Source of the DNA: Glandiceps talaboti
Lineage: Eukaryota; Hemichordata; Enteropneusta; Spengelidae
DNA length: 64,000 bases
Assembly (NCBI RefSeq): GCF_964340395.1
Contig: NC_135559.1
Coordinates: 14,729,563 to 14,793,562 of the forward strand
Direction of reading: 5' to 3'
The number at the start of each line of letters is the position of its first letter. Position 1 is the stretch's first letter. Shown one piece after another: positions 36,946 through 64,000 of this stretch. The position numbers and the translations under genes are program-made. Under the pieces are notes generated by a model that saw nothing but the letters and a program-made list of their open reading frames with translations, made no database searches and was not told the origin of the DNA.

Positions 36946-37450
36946 TTGTGAAACGCTGCGTAATGAGCATCTGTGTGCCTTATTCATGAGCATGCAGAAA
37001 TAAAGCCGTTTTTCATCTCATAGCAGATCTCTCAAGATCCCGTGCACGTGAGCCATTGCATCCATAGCAACCACATGAGGGTGGTCAAGCTGAAAGTGTG
37101 AAATGCTTAGCAACACTACTGTTCTCAACGTCACCACATATTGCTATGGCGAAAGCTTGACTATGATCACATGTTTAACATAACAATGCTAGGCATATTA
37201 GCATATCTCGTAAGGTCTGCAACAAACCATAAAATCTCTTATCGCTTGAGTTTAACATTCTTGAAAGCCAGGTTACACATTTCTGTGAGTTGCTGTTTGG
37301 TCTAAAATTGTACATGTGTAAAACAGCACATATTGGTTATAATCCAAATTAGTTTTCAAGTCCACGATTAATTTCAGAAACATTTGACTTTACTCTGTTT
37401 TGAGATATTACACTATTGGTGAAGAAGGGAATGCCTCCTTGGTAACGAAA

Positions 37451-53723
<16,273 letters not shown>

Positions 53724-54279
53724 TATTTATCCTATCAATCATAAGGATGTGAGAAGGAGAGGAAACAATGAGAATAGCCAGAGTTACGACCAATGTAACC
53801 GCATGTTCTGCATGCTCGATGGATAGTGCACATTCGACGATGCGATGCGTCGCCATGTTGAAATCATGATGGTTCGACATCAGTGTTTGACGTCGCCGTA
53901 CGTACACTTAAATCATGGACGGTTAAGGTTCTTAACGCACAACCTGAACACTAAAAGTTGAAAGTGTCTGAATACAGCCACTTTTTCGTTGAAACCCCGA
54001 CAATTTTAGTCAAATGGGACAGAAGAAAGCCTTGTTTGTTACAAGTTACAACTTCACTGAAAATAGTCGAACTCGTCTGGTCTTAAAGTTAAAACTCGCT
54101 TTTAACATTCTTTTGCAAGTGTTTCAGTCTTATTTAGGTAGTTTGGCATGATACGTAATACATTGCCAACGCCGACTGAAGTGGAGCAAAATTAATTGAT
54201 GCATAAGTTCAAAAATAGTGAAAACGAAACGTACTCACCAGATTGTTCACATGGGTCAAGCTATCGTTCGCAGGTCACA

Positions 54280-54293
54280 GTGTCACGTGACAC
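54280..54293. promoter_or_regulatory. Palindromic E-box GTGTCACGTGACAC
   Basis: Perfect 14-base palindrome around CACGTG, about 560 bases upstream of the first ATG of the DDE-like gene. GTCACGTGAC is the known binding core of MiT/TFE and USF-type bHLH-zip factors. Functional use is an inference. Confidence 0.4.
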
Positions 54294-54472
54294 GGTCTCC
54301 CCCCCCCCCTCCTCTGCAGGCTGGTGTCAAGTAAATGTTGTGGGTGGGTTGCTTGCGAGTAGTGTTTGTTCTTACTCGTCACATGGACCATAGACCATCC
54401 ACCAACGCTTTATTGTAGTTAGTTATGCATACGGAAAATATGAACAAATAACAACAACACACATGAACGACA

Positions 54473-54818
54473 GGCCTAATTAAAAAAAAATTGTGTGGTT
54501 CTGATTACGCTCAATTTTAAATTTAGAATAGGTGGGGTAGGTAGATTTTTATTTTATTTTATTAAATATTTGTTTCATGTGTTGGTGTCTAGTTCAGGTT
54601 TTCCATTGTTTTCCAAATGGTCTCTGTGTTATTGGTTTCTTCTGATCAGATGTACAGCCATTACAGATTGGAAGAACAGTTTAATATTGTCAGTTTCCTA
54701 CACCCACTAAGCTTATTTTTCGTGAGACTTCATAATTTTGCGATTATATTATTTTTAGGGTCGGCAGTGACAAACTAGGTGGGGTCGGATAACCGGAACC
54801 AAACAATTTTGTTAGGCC
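54473..54818. mobile_element. GGCCTAA-ended MITE, copy 4
   Basis: The left end GGCCTAATTAAAAAAAAATT continues as GTGTGGTTCTGATTACGC. The right end, inverted, reads GGCCTAACAAAATTGTTTGG then TTCCGG. The interior matches the other copies. It is the best-preserved pair of ends in this family. Confidence 0.85.
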
Positions 54819-55060
54819 TTTAAATCGTTTGTGTCGGATGAGAACTAAAATGGTTCAACTCTACATGTACCCCATCCCCAAGAACAAAAAACAAACAAAC
54901 AAACAAACAAACAAACAAACAACAACAACACATAAATACTGACAAACATGAACGATGTCTGGAGAATTACTAACAATATGCTAGTATTAGTAATGTTAAC
55001 GTTTCTATTTAACAAGAATACGTTTTCCAACCGGTTAGACAGCAGATCATGATGTAAACA

Positions 55061-55224
<164 letters not shown>

Positions 55225-55379
55225 GTACACACAGACATTAAACATTTCGTGTCAGGCAGTTCTCACCAGTTTTCTTAAAACATTTTTTTTGAAATTTTCA
55301 AACCGTGGAATACTGTTACTGATTTGTAAGAGCCAAAGTCTGGGCATACATATGAGAGGATTATGCAGCACAAGCTTGA

Positions 55380-56407
55380 CCTTCGCCCACGTTCAAATGG
55401 TGTACGTAACAAATTTGACTGTTCCATTCATGCAAGGGCGCGTCCTAACGAACTACGAATTTCAGCGTCTGTGCACTTTCGAAACCTTTGACGCCTTAGT
55501 TTACATCCTCGAACTTTAAGAACTGATATTTGAGAACTAGTGAATCGGAGTCCTTCAACACATATAATCTATCGTCAAAACCTTGGAATTTCCACAAATC
55601 TACGTACAGCTGAATTGCTGATGTATGTCTATGCAAGTGCACCAACTGTAAGAATTGATAAACTTGACAAACATCGAATTAGAAATCGCAATATCATGTC
55701 TGTAGCGTCCTTGATGTGGTATGCATCTCAGAAATAACAACCACGAGACCTTTGCGCATACCTGTACAACCATCTACTTTCTTCAAGAAAACTCAAGCAT
55801 ATTAATTTAGTTTCAAACCTAGCACGCAGAAACAACACAGAACAAAACTTTTACAAAAACAAGGTCACCATACGAAGAGCTCAAAATGACCTTAAAATCA
55901 ACTCATTACTGAATCCAAATTGGCTGCGGAATTCGCTGTTAACTCCACGAACGGGGTCACCCAACGTTGCCTAGATTGGGGTTTTATACCAGCGACGGAT
56001 ACAAACTGTCGAATACTGTTGCTACGAATAAATGTATTCTCCATGCACCAAATGCATGCTTTGTATTCTCTACATACTGGCAGCACAATTGGTAATATTA
56101 GTTTTTGTACACCCATCGATACAAGCAAGATACTTTAGATAGAATAAAAGTAGTAACATCATTCATATGTGTAAGGTTATGTTCTATGTGTCCACCTATA
56201 CAAGGAAGATTACGCGTTCCTATGATTAACTTTATCATAAAATCATTGTTCGTCGTCTTAAAACACACGCCTATATTACGGCACCGTCCAAGACCTACTC
56301 GCGTGAAGTTGCATTGCATCAGCAAAAAAAATGTTGGAGAACGAGATAATTGCTTCATAAGACATCACTTTGACACCCCTGTTGATCAATGGAATAATCG
56401 ACCTTAG
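55380..56407 (+). other. Coding-like, frame-broken sequence of unknown origin
   Basis: Several stretches look protein-like but shift frame. One runs from about 55536 to 55737 (contains NLRTAELLMYVYASAP and VRIDKLDKHRIRNRN). One runs from about 55738 to 55970 (contains LVSNLARRNNTEQNFYK and IRRAQNDLKINSLLNP). A closing one ends with a TAG at 56405 (contains ISKKNVGERDNCFIRHHF). The pattern is that of a decayed retroelement or pseudogene. No diagnostic motif was found, so no family is assigned. Confidence 0.35.
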
Positions 56408-56495
56408 CCCTGAGCATCAAAGTACAACCCTTGCCTCAGTCTTACTGTGCAGTAACACTGAGTAGCTACTGACAAGCATCTACTAAACTTCAAAG

Positions 56496-58559
56496 ATGTA
56501 CAAGATCACGGTTGTCTTGGTAACAATTCAGTTTGTGTCCTCTGCTATTTTAGATGTCCATCCTGTCAAACCGCACCTGGATCTACAAGTTTTGGTGAGT
56601 GTTACACGTCTTGTTCTGTCAAGCTAACCATTTGTAAAACAACACTTAAAACAAGATTACGATACCATCTGGTTATCTTTTCGTTTTCGCTAAACTTGAG
56701 TCACTCTGGTAGACGTTGAGGGGGGGGGGGGCTCGGTGGCGCTAGTTGGATTAAGTAAGTCAACCATTATAATTTCCTTGGTACACCAGTTTAACTACCT
56801 ACTGTCATTCCCATTATTCACCACAATGCATGAACGTTCTGTAACTGAGGACGTGTTTCAAGAACTTAATAATACAAACAAACCCGTCGTAATGGTTGCC
56901 AATTTTTTTTTGACCTTAGATAGTGATGATAACAACAGATTTCAATCCACTATCAAGAATTGGTTTTCTGTTTTTGTTAGTTTAGTGATCTAGTCGCAGT
57001 AGTCGACCATGCAAAGCCCGCAAATAACAGTTTGATTGGTCCCTGAAAGTATAGAGTATTACAAATGATGTCATCATGACGTCACTCATGTGACTGTATT
57101 CTGTCGAATGGGTGGCTAGGTAATATTGAAATAAAGTTATCGAGTCAGTAATGGGTTGTAACTCTAAGTAATACGGGCGTGAACTTGGCGTTCACAATAT
57201 TTTGAAACACCAGTGAAGTATCATCACTGCACGTAATAAGGTATGTACTTGTAGAGCAAGACACATACATACATACATACATACATACATACATACATAC
57301 ATACATACATACATACATACATACATACTACGTACGTACGAACAAACTACCCAAAAAATAAATAAACAATGACTTTAATTTGATAACTATTATTAATTAT
57401 CTATTATAAACTATGCCTAGATACACATCCTTTATTTATTCTTCATTTAATCTAGTTGTTTATCTATCTATATCAAAGGGATCTGATATGATAACTTTTT
57501 AAATAACACAGTGTGCATTTCTTATTAAAGGAGTAAGGCCAACTTGAAGCACTATCTTTATCTATTAAATAAATACTGATGACACAAACCTTGTAAAATA
57601 GCTGGACTGAATGTTTTTCACCCTAGCTAGGGAAATTGAAAATAAAAATCTCCATACAGCATTTTATAAAGTGCATTTTTTTCTGTACTGCCTGGTGTCA
57701 ATGACATGCTTTGGGTGCACCTGAAATATTACGTCAACGAAATATTTAATTGGTTTGCCTATCCACAAAGGTACAGATCTATCATTCACTAATGATGATT
57801 CAATTTGTTACAGTAAGCATAGTAAAATATTAAAATTTTCAGACGTTAAAAAAGAAGAGTCAGAAAAACTTTTAGACCTGCCACGTGTTCCTGAAAAGAA
57901 ATTACGCACGTAAGGTTATATTAATAAAAAATACTCACGAAGATCAGACATAGAAGAGAGGGTACACTGCTGGACAAATTAAATCAATATGTGACATTTG
58001 ATCTATGCTACCATTCTGCCAACTGTTGAACCCGTCAGACAACAATACGACACTGGTGTTAAAATGAAACATATTATTGTCGTGTATCATGTACGTCAAG
58101 GACGGTTATCCATGGGTTGCCTTGACTAATAGTTGGTTTGACCGTTAACCCCTATTTGAAAGGATCAACAGCTGTTCATCCTGTGTTGAAAGACCTTTCG
58201 ATCTTGAACCCCCTCCCGCTGATGGCATCTGTCATCTTTCTCTAAAGGGATCCGAACATAAGAATCAATACTTTGCTGTCCGCTTGTAAAATGACTGCCT
58301 ATAACCTGTAAGACTAAACATCTAAATTTCGAACTCATAAATGACCACCCACCGCCCCCATATGACTCATTACGAATTATTTCACTCATGACACAACCCT
58401 CTTTCCATGTTAGATTTGATTCTCAATAGGCTTTCTTTAACTGTAAAGCATTCTTCAGATGGTTTCTCAGCAAACTTTCAATCAAAGTATTCAAAATCAA
58501 ATGTATGCACCATCGATAATACCATTTAGAAATTGCGTTCTTGTAGTCCGTGGAATTTG

Positions 58560-58606
<47 letters not shown>

Positions 58607-61012
58607 GTGTGTGTGTGTGTGTATATATAGCTCTCCAAGGTGATCGAGCACTCTACTTGGCGAAAGAAGAATGAAATTATATGTATTTAATTGCTCCTAC
58701 TTGTTGAGCACTCTCCTACTTTTGTCAATAATGGAACGAGTGAACTTCCGATACTCCATGAAGAATATCCCACTACCAGATGACCGTGAGTACACAAAAA
58801 GATTAATCGAGAAAACTGAAAGCGTGATAAAAAGAATGAGATGGAAAGCCTTCTTCTACCTTCATCCAGAGGCCAAACCTAAGCAGAAGGAAACCTACGG
58901 CTTTAAATCAAGAAAAACACCACCCCAGATTGATGAAATGATTAAGTTTGAAGAAGATCTGCTACATGTTATCGAGAACATAAAATTTAGGAACATCAAA
59001 TGTCAATTTTTAAATAAGCTACGCAAAGATGCTAAATGTATCAAACAGTCTGAAAACATGTTTATCCCAGCCGACAAAACTAACAATCATTACAAGTTAC
59101 AGAAGGAAGAATACAAAAAACTGTTAAAATACAATACCACAGCGAAATACAGGAGGACTTCCACTTCACAAACCGGACAAATCAATGCCGAAGCAAAATG
59201 TATCGCAGAGAAACTTCAACTGGATGATAGAATTGAAACACTTGCGCAGAAACCAGCATTCATTACAATCAAGGACCATAAAGATAACTTTCCCAACCAC
59301 GTTCAATGTAGACTAATCAACCCCGCAAAAAGTGAAATCGGAATTGTAAGTAAAACCATACTCGACCGCATTAACAAGGACATTATCAAGGCCACTAATA
59401 CCTATCAATGGAAAAACACTAATTCTGTCATTGAATGGTTCACATCTATTACCAATAAGCAATCATGCTCTTTCCTCACGTTTGATGTAGTTGAATTCTA
59501 CCCATCAATCACCCAGAAACTTCTAGATGAAGCACTTGACTTCGCATCAAATTTTACAGATATCAAGAACGAAGAAAAGGAAATAATTATGCATACAAAG
59601 AAAACCCTACTTTTCCACGATGATTCACCATGGCACAAGTCTAACCCGCCCTACCTATTTGATATTACTATGGGCTGCTATGACGGAGCAGAAACTTGCG
59701 AACTTATAGGCACGTACTTACTTAGTAAAGTCAAACATATGTTTGATAATGAGGTAGGATTATACAGGGATGATGGCCTAGCTGTACTCCGTAACCATTC
59801 ACCATCGAAAGCCAACAAAGTAGCCAAGCAGCTAACTTCAGAATTTAAGAAACTCGGCCTTAGAATCACCACCGACCAAGGTATCAAAATTGTCAACTTC
59901 CTTGATGTCACTTTCAACTTGCGTGACGAGTCATACCGACCGTACACAAAACCAAATAACACCACCCACTACGTCAACAAGAAATCAAACCATCCTAAAG
60001 CCATAATTAAGACCATACCCAGCTCGGTAAACCAACGACTATCCAACATTTCCAGTGATGAACAACTATTCGACGCCACTACATCATCCTACCAAGATGC
60101 ACTCAATGAAGCAGGATATAATCACACCCTCAAATTTGACCAAACAAGACACACTCAACGCAAGCGGAATCGCAGCCGTAATATAACTTGGTTCAACCCA
60201 CCTTACAGTAAACACGTTTCAACAAACATCGGTAGAAAATTTCTCAACCTCATCGACAAGCATTTCCCTATATCCAGTGTACTGCATAAAATCTTCAACC
60301 GTAATAATACCAAAGTGAGCTATAGTTGCATGGACAACATGGGTAAATTAATCAGCGGTCATAATAAAGCCATACTTTCAAAAGCTAAGCAAACACAACA
60401 AAATACCTGTAACTGCAGAAAACCAAAGGAGTGCCCTCTCGCAGGAAAATGCCTCATAAAAAGCGTTGTTTACAAAGCAACAGTCACCACTAATCAAGAT
60501 CACAAATCATACATAGGCGTTAGTGACACAGAATTCAAAAGCAGGTTTAACAACCACAAGTCTTCATTTAAACTTGATCACAAGAAGAAAGACACTGCAC
60601 TCAGTAAATACATTTGGCACCTAAAAGACAGCAACATTAATTACGACGTACACTGGTCAGTTCTCAAGCAGGCTTCCTCATACTCTAACGTTACCAAACG
60701 ATGTCAACTATGCCTCTGGGAAAAATATTTTATTATAACTGCCGACAAATCAACGAACTTGAACAGCAGAACTGAATTAATCAGTAAATGCCGGCACGCT
60801 AACAAGTTCTTACTTAATAATACGTAACCTTTGTTGTCAATCTTTTTGTGTACACACAGCCATCAGTGAACACACACAAGTTATGTACATAATGCAGGAT
60901 GTATAGCTAACGAATACTATTAAACCACACTATTACACCTGACGATCCTTCGGGTGAAACGGTCCGTAGTGTAATTCCACTATGTAATATCAGACTCGTC
61001 TTCTTTCATTTT

Positions 61013-61108
<96 letters not shown>

Positions 61109-63853
61109 CTGTAGTAAAGACTAAAGTTAAAATTGATGACATTTAAATTAAAAATAGTTTTCCCGCGATAATCTATACTTGGTATACGTATGTTGGGTTT
61201 ATATGCAATCAGATTTACTATTATATTGTCTCAAAGGCTGAGTCTGAAAAATAGTTTTCTAATATATACATGGCAGAAAGTGTTAATGTATCCATGTGTA
61301 TTATGGGTAGCATTCGCGATATATTCATCGTCGGAAACCATACCTCTTTACGGCAGCGAATTATCAGATGCCCCATACAGATGCATTTTTGGTTGCGCCA
61401 GTGGAAGAAATGTGCTATGGCTTGCGAGAATAAACATATTTAGTCTCAACATTTGTTCACATTTTCACCAACAGGAAAAAGTTTGTGGTTATAGCCACGG
61501 GAGCTTATCTTTAGAACAGAGTACTACGTGGGATGAAAATAAACGACAGGCCTAGAAATCCATTCCCTTAGTCTTTATCCTCACATTTGACCCTTAGAGG
61601 GGCATCTGCTATGACACCAATATCTGCACGATTTTGTCTGGAACTATATGACCCAAGAGTAGTAAAACTAGTGTTGACATTTTCACCAGTCGGATAATAT
61701 TTCTGTTATAACTGTTCAGCTCCTGTTTGAAGGGCAGTTTTAGGCCACGTGATTGACTCGACATGTGGGTAGAAAGTACAAGAAACCTGACTCGTGTAAC
61801 ACTAGTCTAGAGGCTATCCGTGGCTCCGAATCTCAAAATCTCTTCACCACGTCTAACTCAATGAGAAATCACGAACCAGGTGTTGTTCATGCAAATGACT
61901 AACCCCCAACTGTTGGAATGATGTAAACAATGTATAGCTGATATGACAAATGTACCATATTTGTGAATGCTCTGAATCAAATTTACTCAAATTCAAATTG
62001 AAGAGAGGAAGGCATAACCGAGGTCTACTTTTGACTACTAGAAACTGCAAGTAACCTGATTCACACTAGTTTAGAGGCTACCCGTGACTCTTTTACTGTT
62101 TACTCCTTTAATTGGTGTGAAAAGATGCACTAGACTTGGTGTAAAAATGTACTTCAACTTTTTGAAAGAATATCTGAGTCGACATCACATGCAATAGAGA
62201 TGAGTTACATATGAAATGAATCATCGCATAAGTTAGAATTCGTTAAAAAGGGAGTTCTTTGCAAAACGTATATCCAAAAATCATCGAACTCTAACCAACT
62301 TAGAAGTGAACCATTGGTTGGGCTGATTCTTGACAGCGTCTATCAGGGCCTGCTTTCATTAAGAATAAGATATTTTCTTCATGATCATGGAATAGCAAAA
62401 TGTAGTAAGTGAGCTAGGAAGATTTCTATTGTTAGATATGTGTTTGACTTCAAATCTCGATCATAAACTCTGCCCACAAACATTAATATTTTTGTACTCC
62501 TTTAATATCCTAGATCAAATTCCCTTCTTCGAGGGTCGACATAACTTTCCTCACACATAAGGCTGGAGTGTATACTCTCCAATTCTGTTCCCTTCTGAAA
62601 CTGCATCATCAACTGCACTTTTGTATTGCAGGATGGACAACATCCCCTGCTCCGAGAAAGGAGAGGTGCACGTTCGAAGAAAAAAGGTAGCTTCCTTGTC
62701 TGTGATTTGAAGTACATCACTCTATGATTAAGTTTGGGTTTGATATTTTGTTGTGATGAAAACTAGCGCCAATGAAATACTGATTTATATGCTTTCAATC
62801 AAAAGTGAAATAGCAATATGTCCATGTGCCAAAGTATTTCAAAACAAATGATATCGAACGGTTTTGGCGGGAACCATTGGCGGGAAACTTAACCAGAGTT
62901 ACACTGACAAAGATACACCATTCTTTTAAAAGCAAGACAACAAGACAATTCTAGAGCAAATTGAAGCACTCTATAAAGAAAGAGGAACTACATGTCTTCA
63001 GTCTAAAACAGAAGGGAGCCTGAGTAATAAAATTATTTTGGCGGAAACATATTTTGGATTTTTTTTTGTTTATTTTAGATGGAAGCAGGAAGGCACACAT
63101 GAATAAAAAGATCTGTGGCGATGCCTTCCCATATCTCTGTGTAGATAGGTCTTTTTGTGTTAACAAGGATCAAATGTGTGATGGCTTCAAATCATGCACA
63201 GACGGAAGTGACGAAATAAAATGCCGTATGTATATATATTTATAATCAGATCATATTTATGATTGTAATGTGTTGATATTGGGTGATAATACACGATGAT
63301 AGAGAGAAAGAGTCACCATTCTCATTAGCCGAAATAATTTTCCTTCTGTGCGAAAACATGTCTGTATGATTCAATATGTTGTGCAACCCTAAACAATATC
63401 AGCAAACAATAATTTGAGAAGCCTGATAGGGCAACATATACAGTCCATGAAAAGCTTTGTGAGCATTCTACTGTTGCTACAAATAACTGGCCGTTTTACG
63501 ACGTTTTACGACGTTTTACGACAAGAGGTTTTCATATTAAAGAAATATGTATTGAATAAATACATTCTATTCATTTGTTCATTTGAATGTTCATTTATTT
63601 TTTTCGATATGCTGCAATGTAATCCTATGTGGCTTAAGTGTGGATGTGAATTCTATTCTTGGCCTGTGTTCAACGTCTTCACGATGACGTCATTCGATTA
63701 CAGGTAACATAAAGAAAAGTGCGTACATGAAGAAATCAGTCTGTGGGACAGAACATCCCTATTTGTGTGTAGATAGGTCGTATTGCATATATCCCTATCA
63801 AGTGTGTGATGGCACCAACCACTGTACTGATGGTTCTGATGAAGCTGAATGTG
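56496..63853 (+). CDS. Secreted LDL-receptor class A repeat protein, 5' part (runs off right edge)
   Basis: Four exons join with matching phases: 56496-56594, 62632-62686, 63079-63225 and 63704-63853. Exon 1 encodes a signal peptide (begins MYKITVVLVTIQFVSSA). Exon 2 is short and basic (RERRGARSKKK), a possible proprotein-convertase site. Exons 3 and 4 each encode one LDL-receptor class A module with the calcium-binding ending: CDGFKSCTDGSDEIKC and CDGTNHCTDGSDEAEC. Both are preceded by the related core PYLCVDRS-F/Y-C, so the two exons are duplicates. The last exon ends at a good donor, so the gene continues beyond the window. The 6-kb first intron contains a Penelope-like element. Joining exon 1 to exon 2 rests on phase and spacing only; the modules are certain. 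Confidence 0.7.
57262..57330. repeat. (ACAT)n microsatellite
   Basis: About 17 tetranucleotide units followed by TACGTACG. Confidence 0.95.
58558..58624. repeat. (TG)n microsatellite
   Basis: TG run ending GTATATATAG, where the Penelope-like element appears to begin. Confidence 0.95.
58671..60827 (+). CDS. Penelope-like reverse transcriptase with GIY-YIG endonuclease
   Basis: Uninterrupted frame of 718 codons. An internal ATG at 58731 (MERVNFRYSMKN) may be the real start, because the first 20 residues look unrelated to the family. Reverse transcriptase motif A is LTFDVVEFYPSI (D272) and motif C is LYRDDGLAV (D367, D368). The C-terminal part has the zinc-binding CNCRKPKECPLAGKC followed by a GIY-YIG nuclease: Y601 in VYKATV, YIG at 614-616, R625 in SRFNNH and E684 in LWEKYF. 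This set defines Penelope-like elements with endonuclease, which prime reverse transcription at a nicked target. All catalytic positions visible to me are intact and there is no stop or frameshift, so the copy is recent or still functional. Confidence 0.93.
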   Translation: MKLYVFNCSYLLSTLLLLSIMERVNFRYSMKNIPLPDDREYTKRLIEKTESVIKRMRWKAFFYLHPEAKPKQKETYGFKSRKTPPQIDEMIKFEEDLLHVIENIKFRNIKCQFLNKLRKDAKCIKQSENMFIPADKTNNHYKLQKEEYKKLLKYNTTAKYRRTSTSQTGQINAEAKCIAEKLQLDDRIETLAQKPAFITIKDHKDNFPNHVQCRLINPAKSEIGIVSKTILDRINKDIIKATNTYQWKNTNSVIEWFTSITNKQSCSFLTFDVVEFYPSITQKLLDEALDFASNFTDIKNEEKEIIMHTKKTLLFHDDSPWHKSNPPYLFDITMGCYDGAETCELIGTYLLSKVKHMFDNEVGLYRDDGLAVLRNHSPSKANKVAKQLTSEFKKLGLRITTDQGIKIVNFLDVTFNLRDESYRPYTKPNNTTHYVNKKSNHPKAIIKTIPSSVNQRLSNISSDEQLFDATTSSYQDALNEAGYNHTLKFDQTRHTQRKRNRSRNITWFNPPYSKHVSTNIGRKFLNLIDKHFPISSVLHKIFNRNNTKVSYSCMDNMGKLISGHNKAILSKAKQTQQNTCNCRKPKECPLAGKCLIKSVVYKATVTTNQDHKSYIGVSDTEFKSRFNNHKSSFKLDHKKKDTALSKYIWHLKDSNINYDVHWSVLKQASSYSNVTKRCQLCLWEKYFIITADKSTNLNSRTELISKCRHANKFLLNNT
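60932..60975 (+). ncRNA. Hammerhead ribozyme motif (type I, minimal stem III)
   Basis: ATTACAC (60932-60938) pairs with GTGTAAT (60969-60975) as stem I. CTGACGA (60939-60945) is the first conserved core block. A short stem II around TCCTTCGGGT follows, then GAA (60956-60958). ACGG (60959-60962) pairs with CCGT (60964-60967) as a 4-bp stem III with a one-base loop. The predicted cleavage is after A968 of the 60-kb block (position 60968) in a GTA triplet. Very short stem III hammerheads are known from Penelope-like elements. Stem II is weak, so activity may need a dimer. Confidence 0.75.
61013..61106. repeat. (TA)n tract
   Basis: About 90 bases of TA repeat at the 3' boundary of the Penelope-like element. 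Confidence 0.95.
61107..62631. other. Rest of intron 1 of the LDLa gene
   Basis: No coding exon with splice support was recognised. It contains small open frames without family resemblance. Confidence 0.5.
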
Positions 63854-64000
63854 GTAAGGATTAAACCATTATGCTAGAGGGAAGTCCAGATTGGATGTGA
63901 TAAGGATGCAACCACTTATTATAGTAGTGAGTACCAGTCACTGTCACATGGCCCTGTTAATGTTAAAGCTCAACGCGATAAGGCTTAAACCATTATATTT

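Larger units (their letters stand above)
58630..61012 (+). mobile_element. Penelope-like retroelement
   Basis: Element of about 2.4 kb, bounded on the left by a TG/TATATA tract and on the right by a TA tract. It encodes one long protein and carries a hammerhead ribozyme motif at its 3' end. No second copy of the 3' region (the pseudo-LTR seen in many Penelope elements) was found upstream. The 5' part may therefore be truncated. Insertion between TG and TA repeats fits the simple-repeat preference reported for some elements of this class. Confidence 0.85.

Noticed and set aside
57842-57911. Possible exon (DVKKEESEKLLDLPRVPEKK) with plausible acceptor and donor
   Set aside because: Its phases do not fit between LDLa gene exons 1 and 2, which join directly; kept only as a possible alternative exon.

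Overview
This is animal nuclear DNA. Genes are split by many short introns with standard GT/AG borders. Intergenic space is full of long simple-sequence tracts, non-LTR retrotransposon pieces, a Penelope-like element and several families of small inverted-repeat transposons. Gene content (C-type lectin, HSD17B1/RDH8-type dehydrogenases, a KIFC1-type kinesin, LDL-receptor class A repeats) and the repeat style suggest a marine invertebrate, most likely an invertebrate deuterostome such as an acorn worm or amphioxus. The species cannot be fixed from the sequence alone.

Layout. (1) 1-2,690, minus strand: the 5' part of a secreted C-type-lectin-like gene running off the left edge, with a retrotransposon 3' end and a very long TATG tract in its second intron. 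(2) 5.7-7.5 kb: two decayed, 5'-truncated LINE copies. (3) 7,698-10,294 (minus) and 14,922-17,595 (plus): a divergent pair of short-chain dehydrogenase genes, each four exons and 289 codons, with matching intron phases. (4) 19.2-33.9 kb, plus: a complete kinesin-14 (KIFC1/HSET-like) gene of 14 coding exons and 713 codons. It has a cell-cycle-type promoter, one GC-AG intron, and introns hosting many MITEs. (5) 33.9-36.9 kb: an old tandem duplication of the kinesin's last exon and 3' region. (6) 37,451-53,723, minus: a 13-exon gene of about 1,073 codons with a Myb/SANT-like domain and motifs that resemble the catalytic core of P-element/THAP9-type DDE transposases. It is the best candidate here for something poorly described. 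It lies tail to tail with the kinesin gene. (7) 55.2-56.4 kb: unexplained degenerate coding-like sequence. (8) 56,496 to the right edge, plus: the start of a secreted LDL-receptor class A repeat gene. Its large first intron holds a Penelope-like retroelement (58.6-61.0 kb) with an intact reverse transcriptase plus GIY-YIG reading frame and a predicted hammerhead ribozyme at its 3' end.

The host genes show no obvious shared pathway: spindle motor, steroid/retinoid-type oxidoreductases and secreted binding proteins. What ties the window together is mobile DNA. At least six small inverted-repeat families can be defined by sharing of ends between copies. One has clear 9-bp target duplications, and the inverted repeat of another has been amplified into an eight-unit satellite. 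All exon models were read by eye from splice sites, phase continuity and protein family resemblance; no database search was possible.
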